Source of the DNA: Pseudomonas promysalinigenes
GTDB taxonomy: Bacteria; Pseudomonadota; Gammaproteobacteria; Pseudomonadales; Pseudomonadaceae
DNA: 64,000 bases
NCBI RefSeq assembly: GCF_014269025.2
Contig: NZ_CP077094.1
Location: forward strand, 2,542,001-2,606,000
Direction of reading: 5' to 3'
How positions within the stretch are numbered: the first letter of the stretch is position 1; each line of letters begins with the position of its first letter. Under the pieces are notes generated by a model. That model saw nothing but the letters and a program-made list of their open reading frames with translations, was not told the origin of the DNA and did no database searches. Shown here in pieces: positions 44,555 to 55,792 of the stretch. The translations under genes were made by a program, and so were the position numbers.

Positions 44555-47500
44555 AACGGCGTGTCCAGAGCAGCGTCGGTGCGAATACCGCGCCAATGGT
44601 TGAATCGGTGACGCAGGCGGTCCAGATACAGATAAACCACCGGTGTCGTGTACAGGGTCAACAACTGACTGACCACCAGGCCGCCAATGATGGTCAGGCC
44701 CAATGGCTGGCGCATTTCGGCACCTTCGGCACGGCTGATCAGCAGCGGCAGCGCACCCAGAATAGCCGCAAGGGTGGTCATCAAAATGGGCCGCAAGCGC
44801 AGCAGGCAAGCGCGACGGATCGACTCCTCCGGGCTCAGGCCCTGGTGACGCTCCAGTTGCAAGGCCAGGTCGATCATCAGAATGGCGTTCTTTTTCACAA
44901 CGCCAATGAGCAGGAACAGGCCCAGCAACGAAATCAGGCTGAACTCGCCGCCGGTGGCATACAAGGCCAGCAGCGCACCTACACCAGCTGACGGCAAGGT
45001 CGAGAGGATCGTCAGAGGGTGAATGTAACTTTCGTAGAGGATACCCAGCACCAGATACACCAGTACCAAGGCTCCGAGAATCATGAACGGCTGCCCTTCC
45101 TGGGTCTTGGCGAACGCACTGGCCGTGCCGCCGAGCTTGGCAATCACTTCCTCGGGCAGGCCCAGCTTGGCTATTTCACGCTCCACGGCCGCCATGGCTT
45201 GGTCGGGGCTGTAGCCTTCGGCGACGTCGAAGGCGATGTCCTCAGACGCGAACTGCCCTTCGTGGCTGACCCGATCGTTGGCCAGGCTGTTCTCGTAGTG
45301 AGCGATGGTCGACAGCGGTACACGCGCACCCTCGCTGGTGATTACCTGGACCTGCTCCAACGTGGTCGGGTCCCAGGCGTACTTGGGGTTGATCTCCAAC
45401 ACCACCTGATACTGGTTGAGGCTGTCGTAGATGGTCGAAATCTGCCGCTGGCTGTAGGCGTTATTCAGCACGGCGGTGACCATGTCCATGTCGATGCCCA
45501 GGCGCTTGGCCTGGTCGCGGTCCACCACCAGCGTCACCTGCTGGGTGCCGGAACCGTCGCGGGCGTCGATGGCGGTGAGCTCGGGCAATGCGCGCAGCGC
45601 TGCAACCACCTTGGGGAACCACTGGCGCAGGGCAGCGAGGTCGCCGCTCTGCAAGGTGTACAGATATTGTGAGGAAGTTTGGTCGCGGCCGCCCCCGCCC
45701 AGCTGCAGGTCTTGGTCGGCCATCAGGAACAGCCGCCCACCGGGTACTTTGGGCATCTCTTTACGCAGACGTTCGATGACCTTCTGAGCATCGAGCTTGC
45801 GCTCGCTGATGGGCTTGAGCCGCACCAGCACCATGGCGTTGTTGGTGCCGCTGTTGCCGCCGATGAAGCCGGCAACGCTCTGCACCGCAGGGTCGGCAAG
45901 CAAGGCTCGGCGGTAGGTTTCCATTTTTGGCTGCATCACACTGAACGACAGCCCATCGTCCCCGCGGATGAAGCCCATCAACTGGCCGGTATCCTGTTGA
46001 GGCATCAGTGTCTTGGGCACCACCACATACAGGGCGATATTCAGGCCGATGGTCGCCAGCAGGCTGATCAGGGTCAAGCGCTTGTGACGCAGCGCCCAGC
46101 CAAGGCTACGATCATAGGCATCGACCATGCGCTGATGTGCTTTGTCGCTCCAGCGCTGCAGGCGAGTCTGCTGCGCACGATGGGGTTTGAGCCAGCGCGC
46201 GCAGAGCATTGGCGTGAGGGTCAACGACACCACCAGGGAGACGATGATCGCTGCCGCCAGCGTGATCGAAAACTCCTGGAACAGGTTACGCACGATGCCA
46301 CCCATGAATAGGATCGACACGAACACTGCCACCAGCGAGACGTTCATCGACAGCAAGGTGAAGCCCACTTCCCTGGCGCCGAGGAATGCGGCGCGCATGG
46401 GCGGCTGACCGTCCTCAATGTGCCGGGAGATGTTCTCCAGCACCACGATGGCATCGTCCACCACCAGCCCCGTGGCCAAGATCAGTGCCATCAACGACAG
46501 GTTGTTCAGCGAGAACCCACACAGGTACATCACCGCGAAGGTGCCCACCAGCGACACCGGCACCGCCAGGCTGGGGATCAGCGATGCACGCAAGCTGCCG
46601 AGGAATAGATACACCACCAGGATCACCAGTACCACGGCGATCAGCAGCGTGTGCTCGGCTTCCTTGAGGGTGGCCTTGATCACCGGCGAACGGTCCATGG
46701 CCACATTGAGCTGCACGCTGGCCGGCAGCAGCGACTGCAAGGCCGGCAACTGGGCCTTGATCTGGTCGACGGTCTCGATGATGTTGGCGCCGGTCTGGCG
46801 GTTGATCACCAGCAGTACCGCGCTCTGATCGTTGAAGAAGCCACTGTTGTAACGGTTTTCCACGCCATCGGTCACGGTCGCTACGTCAGACAGGCGCAAA
46901 ATGGTGCCATTGGACTGCCGAATTACGATCGGTTCGTAGTCCTTGGCAGTTTCCAACTGGTCGTTCGCCCGCACCTGCCAGTTACGCTCGGCATCCTCGA
47001 CAAACCCCATGGGCCGACGCTGGTTGGCGTTCGATACCGCGTTACGCACCTCGTCCAGAGAGAGCGCGTACTGGTTCAGCAACTGCGGCTCGACAGCGAT
47101 GCGCACGGCAGGCAAGGAGCTGCCGCCGATCTGCACTTCCCCTACCCCACTGACTTGGGCAAGGCTCTGCGACAAGATGGTGTCAGCCAAGTCGTAGAGC
47201 TGGCCTTTCTGCAGCACGCTGGAGGTCAACGACAGCACCATGATCGGAGCCTGCGACGGATTTATCTTCTTGTAGGTGGGCATGCTGCGCATGCCACTGG
47301 GCAAGAGATTGCGCGTGGCGTTGATCGCAGCCTGCACCTCACGCGCTGCGCCGTCGATGTCCCGGCCCATTTCAAAGCCGATGATGACCCGAGTGGAGCC
47401 TTGGTTGGAGCTACTGGTGAGCGTGGTGACGCCCGCGATGCTGCCCAGTTTGCGTTCCAGCGGCGTGGCAACGGTGGCGGCCATCACTTCAGGGCTGGCA

Positions 47501-47658
47501 CCGGACAGGTTGGCCTGCACCACGATCACGGGGAAGTCCATCTGTGGCAACGGTGACACCGGCAACAGACCGAAACTGACGCCTCCGAGCAACATGATCG
47601 CCAGGCTCAGCAACATGGTCGCCACCGGCCTGCGGATGAAAGGCCCGGACAGGTTCAT
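44551..47658 (-). CDS. muxC: RND efflux inner-membrane pump subunit MuxC (MdtC-type)
   Basis: A 1035-residue RND transporter with 12 transmembrane helices and two large periplasmic loops. [19 protein letters not shown] starts TM1, [19 protein letters not shown] (~400-418) is TM4 with the proton-relay Asp residues, and [22 protein letters not shown] (~955-976) is in the C-terminal half. It belongs to the MdtBC/MuxBC branch that works as a heteromer. 4-bp overlaps with opmB and muxB make translation tightly coupled. Substrates in P. aeruginosa include novobiocin and macrolides; here this is inferred. Confidence 0.94.
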   Translation of the reverse strand: MNLSGPFIRRPVATMLLSLAIMLLGGVSFGLLPVSPLPQMDFPVIVVQANLSGASPEVMAATVATPLERKLGSIAGVTTLTSSSNQGSTRVIIGFEMGRDIDGAAREVQAAINATRNLLPSGMRSMPTYKKINPSQAPIMVLSLTSSVLQKGQLYDLADTILSQSLAQVSGVGEVQIGGSSLPAVRIAVEPQLLNQYALSLDEVRNAVSNANQRRPMGFVEDAERNWQVRANDQLETAKDYEPIVIRQSNGTILRLSDVATVTDGVENRYNSGFFNDQSAVLLVINRQTGANIIETVDQIKAQLPALQSLLPASVQLNVAMDRSPVIKATLKEAEHTLLIAVVLVILVVYLFLGSLRASLIPSLAVPVSLVGTFAVMYLCGFSLNNLSLMALILATGLVVDDAIVVLENISRHIEDGQPPMRAAFLGAREVGFTLLSMNVSLVAVFVSILFMGGIVRNLFQEFSITLAAAIIVSLVVSLTLTPMLCARWLKPHRAQQTRLQRWSDKAHQRMVDAYDRSLGWALRHKRLTLISLLATIGLNIALYVVVPKTLMPQQDTGQLMGFIRGDDGLSFSVMQPKMETYRRALLADPAVQSVAGFIGGNSGTNNAMVLVRLKPISERKLDAQKVIERLRKEMPKVPGGRLFLMADQDLQLGGGGRDQTSSQYLYTLQSGDLAALRQWFPKVVAALRALPELTAIDARDGSGTQQVTLVVDRDQAKRLGIDMDMVTAVLNNAYSQRQISTIYDSLNQYQVVLEINPKYAWDPTTLEQVQVITSEGARVPLSTIAHYENSLANDRVSHEGQFASEDIAFDVAEGYSPDQAMAAVEREIAKLGLPEEVIAKLGGTASAFAKTQEGQPFMILGALVLVYLVLGILYESYIHPLTILSTLPSAGVGALLALYATGGEFSLISLLGLFLLIGVVKKNAILMIDLALQLERHQGLSPEESIRRACLLRLRPILMTTLAAILGALPLLISRAEGAEMRQPLGLTIIGGLVVSQLLTLYTTPVVYLYLDRLRHRFNHWRGIRTDAALDTPL

Positions 47659-50600
47659 GCCTGGGCCTGCTGCGGGTCATGCTTTGGCCGCCAGCGCCGG
47701 GCAAGGCGGTCGAAATACAGGTAGATGACCGGTGTGGTGAACAGCGTCAGCACCTGGCTCACCAGCAAGCCGCCCACCATCACCAGGCCCAACGGCTGGC
47801 GCAGCTCCGCACCCGAGCCGGTGGCAAGCATCAGGGGCACGGCGCCAAAAAGCGCAGCCAGGGTGGTCATCAGGATCGGCCGGAAACGCAGCAGCGCCGC
47901 CTGATAGATGGCATCTCGCGGGCTCATGCCTTGATGACGTTCGGCCTCCAAGGCGAAATCGATCATCATGATCGCGTTCTTCTTGACGATGCCGATCAGC
48001 AGGATGATGCCAATGATGGCGATCATGCCCAGATCGTTGCCACTGAGGATCAATGCCAGCAACGCACCGACTGCCGCCGACGGCAAGGTCGACAGGATGG
48101 TCACCGGGTGGATGTAACTCTCATAGAGCACGCCGAGCACGATGTACATGGTCACGATGGCGGCCAGGATCAGCAGCAAGGTGCTCGACAGCGAGGCCTG
48201 GAAGGCTTCGGCCGCCCCTTGGAAGCGAGTCTGCACACCGAGCGGCATACCGATGTCCTGTTGCACCTGCTCGATCACTTTGACCGCCTCACCCAGGGAT
48301 GCGCCATGGGCAAGGTTGAACGACAGGGTCACCGCCGGGAACTGCCCGATATGCGAAATGGCCAGTTGCGCCTGCCGCTGTTCGATGCGCGCTAGCGCCG
48401 AGAGGCGTACCTGGCCGCCATCGGTGGCCTTGACGTGAATCGACTCCAACGCCGACGGGCCGATAGTGGCCGCATCCTGGGCCTGCAATACCACTCGATA
48501 CTGGCTGGCCTGGGTGTAGATGGTGGAAATCTGCCGCTGGCCGAAGGCGTCGTACAGTGCGTTGGTAATTTGCGCCACGGTGATGCCAAGACGGCTGGCC
48601 ATGTCGCGGTCGATCACCAAGTAGACCTGCAGGCCCTTGTCTTGCAGGTCACTGGCAACGTCCTGCAACTGCGGGCGCTGCTGCAGAGCCTGCACCAGCT
48701 TGCCGCTCCACTGCGCCAGCAGGTCGGCGTCTGGTGAGGACAAGCTGAACTGATATTGGGTGCGGCTGACCCGGTCTTCGATGCTCAGGTCCTGTACCGG
48801 CTGCATGAACAAACGAATACCCACCAGCTTGTCCAGCTGAGGTTGCAGGCGGCTGATCACTTCCCCTGCAGTGACGTCACGCTCGCCATGGGGCTTGAGG
48901 TTGATCAGCAAACGGCCGCTGTTGAGGGTAGCGTTGTCGCCATCGACGCCAATGTAGGACGACAGGCTCTGTACGGCCGGGTCCTGCAGGATGACCTTAC
49001 TCAAGGCCTGCTGACGCTCGCTCATGGCGGCGAACGAGGTTGACTGCGGCGCTTCTGATATGCCCTGGATCACCCCGGTGTCTTGCACGGGGAAGAAGCC
49101 CTTGGGCACCACCATGTACAGAAGCACGGTCAGTGCCAGAGTCGCCACGGCCACCAGCAGGGTCAGCGGTTGATGCCTGAGCACCCACTGTAGGCCACGG
49201 CCGTAATGTTTGATCAACCAGTCGATCCACGCGCCACTGGCACGGTAGAAGCGGCTCTGTTCGTCCTCACGGGGTTCACGCTTGAGCAAGCGCGCGCACA
49301 TCATTGGGGTCAGGGTCAGCGAAACCACCAAGGAAATCAGGATCGCCACCGCCAGGGTAATGGCGAACTCGCGGAACAAACGCCCGACTACATCGGCCAT
49401 GAACAGCAGCGGGATCAACACCGCAATCAGCGAAAAGGTCAGCGAAATCAGAGTGAAGCCGATCTGTCTGGCGCCTTTGAGGGCCGCCTGCAAGGGCGTT
49501 TCGCCCTCCTCGATGTGCCGGGATATGTTCTCGAGCATGACGATGGCATCGTCGACCACGAAGCCGGTGGCGATGGTCAGCGCCATGAGCGTGAGGTTGT
49601 TGATCGAAAAACCGGCCAGATACATCACCCCGAACGTCCCCACCAGCGACAGGGGTACGGCAATTGAGGGGATCAATGTGGCGCTGAAGCGGCGCAGGAA
49701 CACGAAGGTGACCATCACCACGAGCACAATGGCAATCAGCAATTCATGCTGCACGTCTTTGACCGCCGCGCGGATGGTCTGGGTACGGTCGGTGAGCACC
49801 GACACATCAAGGCCAGCAGGCAGGTTATCGGTGATCGACGGCAGCAGCTCTTTGATGCGGTCGACTACCTCAATGACGTTGGCGCCCGGCTGGCGCTGGA
49901 TGTTCAGCAGTACCGCCTGATTTTGGTTGGCCCATGCAGCCAGCCGCTCGTTTTCCGCGCCGTCGACGATTTCCGCGACGTCCTTCAAGCGCAGCGGCGC
50001 GCCGTTGTTGTAGGCGAGAATGAGGTTGGCGTATTCCTCTGGCGAGCGAAGCTGATCGTTGGCGTCGAGCATCGACACCCGGGTTGGGCCGTCGAAGTTG
50101 CCCTTAGGCTGGTTGACGTTGGATGCGCCTATCAAGGTACGCACGTCGTCGAGGTTCAGGCCGTTGGCAGCGAGCGCATCGACATTGACCTTGATCCTCA
50201 CTGCCTGACGCTGGCCACCGGCGATGCTCACCATACCCACGCCGCTGATCTGCGCGAGTTTTTGCGCCACGCGGGTATCGACCAGGTCATTGAGCTTGGG
50301 CAACGGCATGGTCTTGCTGGATATGGCCAAGGTCAGCACAGGGGTGTCGGCGGGGTTGACCTTGTTGTACACAGGCGGCGCCGGCAGATCGCTGGGCAGC
50401 AGATTGCTGGCGGCGTTGATCGCAGCTTGTACTTGCTGCTCGGCAACGTCCATGTTCATGTTCAGGCTGAAACGCAAAGTCAGCACCGAGGCACCACCGG
50501 AACTGGTCGAGGCCATCTGCTCAAGCCCGGGCATCTGGCCGAACTGGCGCTCCAAGGGTGCGGTCACCGCGCTGGTCATCACCTGCGGGCTGGCGCCGGG

Positions 50601-50753
50601 ATACAGTGTCATGACCCGGATGGTCGGGTAGTCGACCTGGGGCAAGGCCGATACCGGCAACAACGTGTAGGCGATCAACCCGGCCAGGACGATGGCCAAC
50701 ATGGTCAGCGTGGTTGCGACCGGGCGTAGAATGAACAGCCGCGACAGGTTCAT
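47655..50753 (-). CDS. muxB: RND efflux inner-membrane pump subunit MuxB (MdtB-type)
   Basis: A 1032-residue RND transporter, paralogous to the neighbouring Mux[21 protein letters not shown] is TM1, [23 protein letters not shown] (~400-422) is TM4 and [22 protein letters not shown] is the C-terminal conserved stretch. MuxB and MuxC together form a hetero-oligomeric pump. Start and stop overlap both neighbours by 4 bp. Confidence 0.94.
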   Translation of the reverse strand: MNLSRLFILRPVATTLTMLAIVLAGLIAYTLLPVSALPQVDYPTIRVMTLYPGASPQVMTSAVTAPLERQFGQMPGLEQMASTSSGGASVLTLRFSLNMNMDVAEQQVQAAINAASNLLPSDLPAPPVYNKVNPADTPVLTLAISSKTMPLPKLNDLVDTRVAQKLAQISGVGMVSIAGGQRQAVRIKVNVDALAANGLNLDDVRTLIGASNVNQPKGNFDGPTRVSMLDANDQLRSPEEYANLILAYNNGAPLRLKDVAEIVDGAENERLAAWANQNQAVLLNIQRQPGANVIEVVDRIKELLPSITDNLPAGLDVSVLTDRTQTIRAAVKDVQHELLIAIVLVVMVTFVFLRRFSATLIPSIAVPLSLVGTFGVMYLAGFSINNLTLMALTIATGFVVDDAIVMLENISRHIEEGETPLQAALKGARQIGFTLISLTFSLIAVLIPLLFMADVVGRLFREFAITLAVAILISLVVSLTLTPMMCARLLKREPREDEQSRFYRASGAWIDWLIKHYGRGLQWVLRHQPLTLLVAVATLALTVLLYMVVPKGFFPVQDTGVIQGISEAPQSTSFAAMSERQQALSKVILQDPAVQSLSSYIGVDGDNATLNSGRLLINLKPHGERDVTAGEVISRLQPQLDKLVGIRLFMQPVQDLSIEDRVSRTQYQFSLSSPDADLLAQWSGKLVQALQQRPQLQDVASDLQDKGLQVYLVIDRDMASRLGITVAQITNALYDAFGQRQISTIYTQASQYRVVLQAQDAATIGPSALESIHVKATDGGQVRLSALARIEQRQAQLAISHIGQFPAVTLSFNLAHGASLGEAVKVIEQVQQDIGMPLGVQTRFQGAAEAFQASLSSTLLLILAAIVTMYIVLGVLYESYIHPVTILSTLPSAAVGALLALILSGNDLGMIAIIGIILLIGIVKKNAIMMIDFALEAERHQGMSPRDAIYQAALLRFRPILMTTLAALFGAVPLMLATGSGAELRQPLGLVMVGGLLVSQVLTLFTTPVIYLYFDRLARRWRPKHDPQQAQA

Positions 50754-52057
50754 GCGCCCGCCTTGCCTGCCGCTGCGCCAGTAGGCGCGTCATGGCTTTG
50801 CGCCGAGCCCTTGCCATCCTGGCCCTGCAGGTGCTGGCCCGGGGTGCTCGGCACTTGCGAGCTGTCCTCGACCACTTCCACCTGGGTACCCTCGCGCAAG
50901 CGGTCGGTCCCTTCCAGCACAAGGCGGTCGCCGGCTTTGAGCCCATCGAGGATCACACTGCTCTGGCCATCACTGGCACCGACTTTGAGCTTGCGGATAT
51001 TGACCTTGCTCTGGTCATCGACCACATAGGCGAAAGTGCCATCGTTGCCGAACTGCACAGCTGCCGCCGGGGCCAATACCACCTGCTTGAGCGTGTCGGC
51101 GAGCAGGCGGACATTGACGAACTGGTTGGGGAACAGTGCCAGGTCTTTGTTCTCGAAACGGCCTTTGAACTTCAGGGTGCCAGTGGTGGTGTCGATCTGG
51201 TTATCGATGCTGCCGAGCACACCGCTAGCTTGCAGCTTGCTGTCGCTGCGATCCCAGGCCTCGACAGGCAGGCTGGCGCCGCTGCGGTAGCGCTCCAGCA
51301 CCGTACTCAACTCGGTTTCTGGCAGGGTGAAGGCCACATTGATCGGTTCGGTTTGAGTGATCACGACCAGCGCGGTGGTGTCATTGGCGGCCACCAGGTT
51401 GCCCAGATCAAGCTGGCGAAGGCCGACACGGCCACTAATGGGCGCGCGGATCTGAGTGAAATCGAGGTTCAGGCGGGCATCGTTGACCTGCGCCTGATTG
51501 GTTTTGACCAGCCCCTGGTATTGAGCCACCTGGGCTTGGGCGGTATCGAGGGTCTGCTTGGCGATGCTGTCCTGGGCGTACAGGCCCTTGTAACGGGCCA
51601 AGTCAACTTGAGCGTTCTTGAGCTGAGCCTGGTTCTGGGCCAGCGTGCCCTCAGCCTGCTGTAGGGCAATGCGATACGGGCGTGGATCGATTTCAGCGAG
51701 CAGATCGCCGGCCTTGACCTGCTGGCCCTCCTTGAACAGGATCTTCACCAGCTCGCCGGCCACACGACTGCGCACATTCACCGTATTGGTGGCGGTGACC
51801 GTGCCCAGGGCTTTGTAGTAAAGCGGGAAATCACCCACACGAACAGGCTCGACACGCACGGGCACCGGGTCGGTGGAGCCACCGAAACCAGGCCGCCCGC
51901 CCATCATGCCCGCGCCTTTACCACCGCGCCCTGTGCCGGCCGCTTTGTGCTCGGGTGTTGCAGCGGGCCACAGCCACCAGGCCAGCAGAGCCACCAGCAA
52001 CAGGATCAGCAGGCCAACGAGCCAGCGACGAGGGGAACGGGAGTTGGACACTTGCAT
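50750..52057 (-). CDS. muxA: RND efflux periplasmic adaptor MuxA (MdtA-type)
   Basis: A 435-residue membrane-fusion protein. An N-terminal membrane anchor (~12-30, [19 protein letters not shown]) is followed by a Gly/Arg-rich spacer, the biotinyl-lipoyl half-motif ([27 protein letters not shown], ~108-134), a coiled-coil hairpin (~140-205), the second half ([18 protein letters not shown]) and beta-barrel domains. The last ~50 residues are hydrophilic and Gln/Ala/Gly-rich. ATG 52057 gives a proper anchor sequence. It is the first gene of the muxA-muxB-muxC-opmB operon. Confidence 0.93.
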   Translation of the reverse strand: MQVSNSRSPRRWLVGLLILLLVALLAWWLWPAATPEHKAAGTGRGGKGAGMMGGRPGFGGSTDPVPVRVEPVRVGDFPLYYKALGTVTATNTVNVRSRVAGELVKILFKEGQQVKAGDLLAEIDPRPYRIALQQAEGTLAQNQAQLKNAQVDLARYKGLYAQDSIAKQTLDTAQAQVAQYQGLVKTNQAQVNDARLNLDFTQIRAPISGRVGLRQLDLGNLVAANDTTALVVITQTEPINVAFTLPETELSTVLERYRSGASLPVEAWDRSDSKLQASGVLGSIDNQIDTTTGTLKFKGRFENKDLALFPNQFVNVRLLADTLKQVVLAPAAAVQFGNDGTFAYVVDDQSKVNIRKLKVGASDGQSSVILDGLKAGDRLVLEGTDRLREGTQVEVVEDSSQVPSTPGQHLQGQDGKGSAQSHDAPTGAAAGKAGA

Positions 52058-52188
52058 GGGTTGAACGAACCTTGTTCGGAAATGGCAGCGTGGGAGGTTG
52101 AACGATAAGCACTGACTGTGGTTAAGCAAAGCCTCTTTACCAGAGGTTTACCTTTGCCTGACGTTGCCAACAGGTTGAACTTTAAATG

Positions 52189-52219
52189 AAAACGGCCCGG
52201 AAAACGTTCCGAGCCGTTA
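52189..52219 (-). terminator. Terminator of tpx
   Basis: On the minus strand AACGGCTCGG and CCGGGCCGTT can pair (one mismatch) around a short A/T loop, followed by TTTTCATTTAAAG. It is placed ~67 bases after the tpx stop. Confidence 0.7.
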
Positions 52220-52285
52220 CAGGGTGTTGCTTGGAGAGGCGGCAGGCGATCGAGTTCCTTCGCCTGCCCTTCCCTCCCGCGAACC

Positions 52286-52786
52286 TTACTTCAGAACAGC
52301 CAGGGCTGCTTCGTAATTCGGCTCTTCGGCGATTTCGCCAACCAGCTCGCTATGCAGCACTTTGTCGTTTTCGTCCAGCACCACTACGGCGCGAGCTGCC
52401 AAGCCGGCCAGTGGGCCGTCAGCAATGGCAACGCCGTAGTTTTCCAGGAACTCACGCCCACGCAAGGTCGACAGGTTCTTGACGTTTTCCAGGCCCTCTG
52501 CGCCGCAGAAACGCGCCTGAGCGAATGGCAGGTCGGCCGAGATGCACAGCACCACCGTGTTATCAACGTCGTTGGCCTGGGCGTTGAACTTGCGAACGGA
52601 GGTCGCGCATGTCGGGGTGTCGACGCTTGGGAAAATGTTCAGCACCTTGCGCTTGCCGGCGTAGTCCTTCAGCGACTTGTCAGCCAGGCCTTCACCAACC
52701 AGGGAGAAAGCCGGAGCCTGGGCGCCGGCTTGTGGCAGGTTGCCTTTCACCTGAACCGGGTTGCCTTTGAGAGTCACTTGAGCCAT
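52286..52786 (-). CDS. tpx: Thiol peroxidase Tpx
   Basis: A 166-residue atypical 2-Cys peroxiredoxin that reduces hydrogen and alkyl peroxides using thioredoxin. The peroxidatic Cys is in the [15 protein letters not shown] motif (~C60) and the resolving Cys in ARFCGAEGL (~C94), the normal Tpx spacing. ATG 52786 starts [11 protein letters not shown], the standard N-terminus, preceded by AAGGAT. It is flanked by terminators on both sides, so it is monocistronic. Confidence 0.97.
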   Translation of the reverse strand: MAQVTLKGNPVQVKGNLPQAGAQAPAFSLVGEGLADKSLKDYAGKRKVLNIFPSVDTPTCATSVRKFNAQANDVDNTVVLCISADLPFAQARFCGAEGLENVKNLSTLRGREFLENYGVAIADGPLAGLAARAVVVLDENDKVLHSELVGEIAEEPNYEAALAVLK

Positions 52787-52903
52787 GACGAAATCCTTAT
52801 GCGGGGTTTGAAAAGGACACTGAGTTAAGCATGAAGGCGGCCGGGTGCCTATGGGGTACGAAGAAATTGTTCTATTGCCGCGGAATTCCTGTGGACAAAA
52901 AAA

Positions 52904-52930
52904 GCCCGGCGCGCCACAAGCGCGCCGGGC
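52904..52930. terminator. Strong bidirectional terminator between tpx and the permease gene
   Basis: GCCCGGCGCGC and GCGCGCCGGGC form a perfect 11-bp stem around CACAA. A7 on the left and T5 on the right make it an efficient intrinsic terminator in both directions. Its main job is to end the permease transcript (minus strand) just after its stop. Confidence 0.9.
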
Positions 52931-52952
52931 TTTTTCCATGGGTGGCTAAGGA

Positions 52953-54233
52953 TCAGCCGATCAGGCCGTAGACCACCGAGGTCAGTGCGACCAAGCCAAT
53001 CACCACCACGAAGACATTGGACAGCGCGCCACTGTATTTGCGCATCGACGGCACCCGGGCGATGGCGTACATCGGCATCAGGAACAGCAGCACGGCGAGG
53101 ATCGGCCCGCCCAGGGACTCGATCATGCCCAGAATACTGGGGTTGAGTGTGGCGACGATCCAGCAGACCACCAGCATCAACCCTGCGACAACCCGGTCGA
53201 GCACTTTGGCCGCCGGCCGTGCACCGGCCTTGGCGATGATGCCCTTCAAGCCCTCACTAGCACCGATGTAATGGCCGAGGAACGACTTGGCAATTGCGAC
53301 GAATGCGATCAGCGGTGCGGCGAAGGCGATGGTCGGGTTGCTGAAGTGGTTGGCCAGGTACGAGAGGATCGACAGGTTCTGCGCTTTGGCCTCGGCCAAC
53401 TGCCCACTGCTCAGGGTGAGCACGCAACTGAATACGAAGAACAGCACCATCACCACCATCAACAGGTGCGCCCGACGCAGGATTTGACCGCTGCGCTCAT
53501 CGGCATGCACACCATAGCTGCGCTTCTGGTCAACGGCGAAGGCCGAGATGATCGGCGAGTGGTTGAACGAGAACACCATGACCGGAATGGCCAACCACAG
53601 GGTATGCAGGAAGGCCGAGCTCGATGGTACCTCGCTCGCGCTGTCAAGGATGCCACCGGTCCAGTGCGGTATCAGGTACAGGCCCAGCAGGCCTAGGGCA
53701 ACGATGAATGGATAAACCAGCAGGCTCATGACTTTCACCGTAGCCTGCTCGCCGCAGCGCACGATTGCCAACAGCCCCAGAATCAGCACGAACGACAGGA
53801 TAGCCCGGGGCGGCGGGGCCAGATGCAACTGGTGCTCCATGAAGCTGCTGACGGTATTGGTCAGTGCCACGCTATAGATGAGCAGAATCGGGAAAATGGC
53901 GAAGAAGTACAGCACAGTGATCAGCGTGCCGGCCTTGACCCCGAAATGCTCCTCGACCACTTGGGTGATATCGCCACCGGTTTTGCCCGAGAGCACGAAA
54001 CGGGTCAGGCCGCGATGGGAGAAATAGGTCATCGGAAAGGCCAGCACGGCCAGAATCAGCAGCGGCCAGAACCCTCCAAGGCCAGCGTTGATCGGCAAGA
54101 ACAAAGTGCCTGCGCCGATGGCCGTGCCGAACAGGCCCAGCATCCAAGTGGTGTCGTGACGCGACCAGCTGCCAAGGGTGGCGGGGGTCGATTCTACAAA
54201 GCGTTGCTCAACGCTTGGGGCCTGCTCATTCAT
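52953..54233 (-). CDS. HAAAP/SdaC-type amino-acid permease
   Basis: A 426-residue inner-membrane transporter with 11 hydrophobic segments. MLGLFGTAIGAGTLFLPINAGLGGFWPLLIL (~31-61) is the TM1 signature of the hydroxy/aromatic amino-acid permease family (SdaC, TdcC, YhaO). VFSFNHSPIISAFAVDQ (~210) and AKSFLGHYIGASEGLKG are also typical. The substrate is not readable; serine-type or D-amino acids are possible given the aminotransferase upstream. ATG 54233 is chosen, since the longer frame adds an Arg/Ser-rich tail lacking homology. Confidence 0.86.
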   Translation of the reverse strand: MNEQAPSVEQRFVESTPATLGSWSRHDTTWMLGLFGTAIGAGTLFLPINAGLGGFWPLLILAVLAFPMTYFSHRGLTRFVLSGKTGGDITQVVEEHFGVKAGTLITVLYFFAIFPILLIYSVALTNTVSSFMEHQLHLAPPPRAILSFVLILGLLAIVRCGEQATVKVMSLLVYPFIVALGLLGLYLIPHWTGGILDSASEVPSSSAFLHTLWLAIPVMVFSFNHSPIISAFAVDQKRSYGVHADERSGQILRRAHLLMVVMVLFFVFSCVLTLSSGQLAEAKAQNLSILSYLANHFSNPTIAFAAPLIAFVAIAKSFLGHYIGASEGLKGIIAKAGARPAAKVLDRVVAGLMLVVCWIVATLNPSILGMIESLGGPILAVLLFLMPMYAIARVPSMRKYSGALSNVFVVVIGLVALTSVVYGLIG

Positions 54234-54374
54234 TCCGGGTGAAGCTCCACTCGCAAGACTGCAACAGGCTGAGAATGGCGAACTAGAGGTTTCGCCCAAC
54301 TCAACCGGAAAAGAGGGGCGCGATTGTGCACGGAAAGGTTGCACTTGCGAAGCCCTTTTCCGAGGAGTGGTTGC

Positions 54375-54390
54375 ACTTGTCTTTACAAGT
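54375..54390. promoter_or_regulatory. Palindromic site upstream of the permease gene
   Basis: ACTTGTCTTTACAAGT has 6-bp perfect arms around a 4-nt centre. A direct repeat GGTTGCACTTG occurs at 54337-54347 and 54369-54379, the second copy overlapping the palindrome. Both lie 100-160 bp upstream of the permease start and may be regulator sites. Confidence 0.5.
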
Positions 54391-54403
54391 AGGTTGTCCA
54401 AAT

Positions 54404-54452
54404 GGGCCGCTGTAGGGCCGGCCCTTTGGCCGAAAGGGCCGCACAGCGGCCC
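54404..54452 (-). terminator. Nested stem-loop after the aminotransferase gene
   Basis: GGGCCGCTGT (54404-54413) pairs with ACAGCGGCCC (54443-54452). Inside, GGCCCTTT (54420-54427) pairs with AAAGGGCC (54433-54440). It follows the aminotransferase stop by 27 bases on the minus strand and could be a terminator or REP-like element. Confidence 0.55.
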
Positions 54453-54479
54453 AACCGAGTGGCCACATGGACCCTAGGA

Positions 54480-55676
54480 TTACTTCTGAACAGCGGCGAA
54501 CGCTTCAGCAACCCGTTGCAGGTTGGCCGGACGCAGGCCGGACATGCACACTCGGCCGCTGTCGATCAGATATACGCCGAACTCGTCCCGCAGGCGACGC
54601 ACCTGCTCAACGCTAAAGCCGGTGTAGCTGAACATGCCGCGCTGGCGCAAGAAGAACTGGAAGTCCTGACCGGGTAACAGCACCGCCAAGGCATCGACCA
54701 GTGCCTGACGCATATCGAGAATCCGCTTGCGCATCACCTCGACTTCGCTGGCCCACTGGGCGTTGAGTGCGGCGTCGCCTAGCACGCCGGCAACCAACTG
54801 GGCGCCGAAATTCGGTGGGCTCGAGTAGTTGCGCCGCACGGTAGCTTTGAGCTGGCCAAGCACGCTTTGGGTGGTAGCTTCGTCATCGCAAACCACCGAC
54901 AGGCCCCCTACGCGCTCACCATACAGCGAGAAGATCTTCGAGAAGGAGTTACTGACCAGGCACGGCACACCGGCGCGGGCCATTTCGCGGATGGCGTAGG
55001 CATCTTCGACAAGGCCTTGGCCGAAGCCTTGGTAAGCGATGTCGAGGAATGGAATCAGCTGGCGCGCCTTGACCACTTCGACCACGTGTTGCCACTGACC
55101 CTGATCAAGGTCGGCCCCGGTAGGGTTGTGGCAGCACGGGTGCAACAACACGATGCTGTGTGCCGGCAGGCTTTGCAGGGTTTGCAGCATGCCGTCGAAA
55201 TCGACGCCCCGGCTGGCCGAGTCGAAGTATGGGTAGGTGTTCACCTTGAACCCTGCACCTTCGAAGATGGCGCGGTGATTGTCCCACGTCGGGTTGCTGA
55301 CCCAGACTTCAGACTGCGGGAAATAACGCTTGAGGAAGTCGGCGCCGACTTTCAGTGCGCCAGAGCCGCCCACGGTCTGCACGGTAGCCACGCGTTTGGC
55401 GGTCACCGCCGGGTGATCGGCACCGAACAGCAGCGCCTGAATCGCCTGACGGTAGCTGCCCAGGCCCTCCATTGGCAGGTACAGCGAGGCTTCATGGGCC
55501 TGGCCTGCGATACGCTTTTCCACCGCATCCACAGCTGCCAGCTGCGGCACCACACCGGCCTCGTCGTAATAAAGGCCGATACTCAGGTTGACTTTGTCGG
55601 CGCGCGGGTCGGCCTTGAAGGTTTCCATCAACGAGAGGATCGGGTCGCCGGCATAGGCATCGACATGTTTGAACAC
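54480..55676 (-). CDS. amaC: Class I aromatic/D-lysine aminotransferase (AmaC-like)
   Basis: A 398-residue PLP-dependent aminotransferase of the aspartate/tyrosine (TyrB) type. [14 protein letters not shown] (~35-48), [17 protein letters not shown] (~126-142), [13 protein letters not shown] (~183-195), [10 protein letters not shown] and the PLP-lysine region [18 protein letters not shown] (~240-257, K near 245) are all intact. In P. putida the gene at this position (next to dpkA) is AmaC, which deaminates D-lysine and also acts on aromatic amino acids. That assignment comes from gene order and is likely, not certain. Confidence 0.88.
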   Translation of the reverse strand: MFKHVDAYAGDPILSLMETFKADPRADKVNLSIGLYYDEAGVVPQLAAVDAVEKRIAGQAHEASLYLPMEGLGSYRQAIQALLFGADHPAVTAKRVATVQTVGGSGALKVGADFLKRYFPQSEVWVSNPTWDNHRAIFEGAGFKVNTYPYFDSASRGVDFDGMLQTLQSLPAHSIVLLHPCCHNPTGADLDQGQWQHVVEVVKARQLIPFLDIAYQGFGQGLVEDAYAIREMARAGVPCLVSNSFSKIFSLYGERVGGLSVVCDDEATTQSVLGQLKATVRRNYSSPPNFGAQLVAGVLGDAALNAQWASEVEVMRKRILDMRQALVDALAVLLPGQDFQFFLRQRGMFSYTGFSVEQVRRLRDEFGVYLIDSGRVCMSGLRPANLQRVAEAFAAVQK

Positions 55677-55758
55677 AGCGTGCAGCTCCTTGGATCAGGA
55701 CAGTTCGGAAAGACAGCCCTGAGCATACCCGCAGTTGCGGCCAAGGAACATCACATAA

Positions 55759-55786
55759 GTGCAAGGTTGTCTATGCAACTTTGCAC
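55759..55786. promoter_or_regulatory. Candidate operator upstream of the aminotransferase gene
   Basis: GTGCAAGGTTG-N6-CAACTTTGCAC is an inverted repeat with 10 of 11 matched pairs, located ~83-110 bp upstream of the aminotransferase ATG. The regulator is unknown. The TTGCAC/GTGCAA element recurs upstream of the downstream permease gene. Confidence 0.55.
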
Positions 55787-55792
55787 AGCAGC

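Noticed and set aside
49746..50729. 327-residue open frame antisense to muxB (and similar frames across the RND genes)
   Set aside because: High-GC shadow of a conserved gene in a fixed frame. The composition (many His/Gln/Gly) matches no protein family and there is no start signal.
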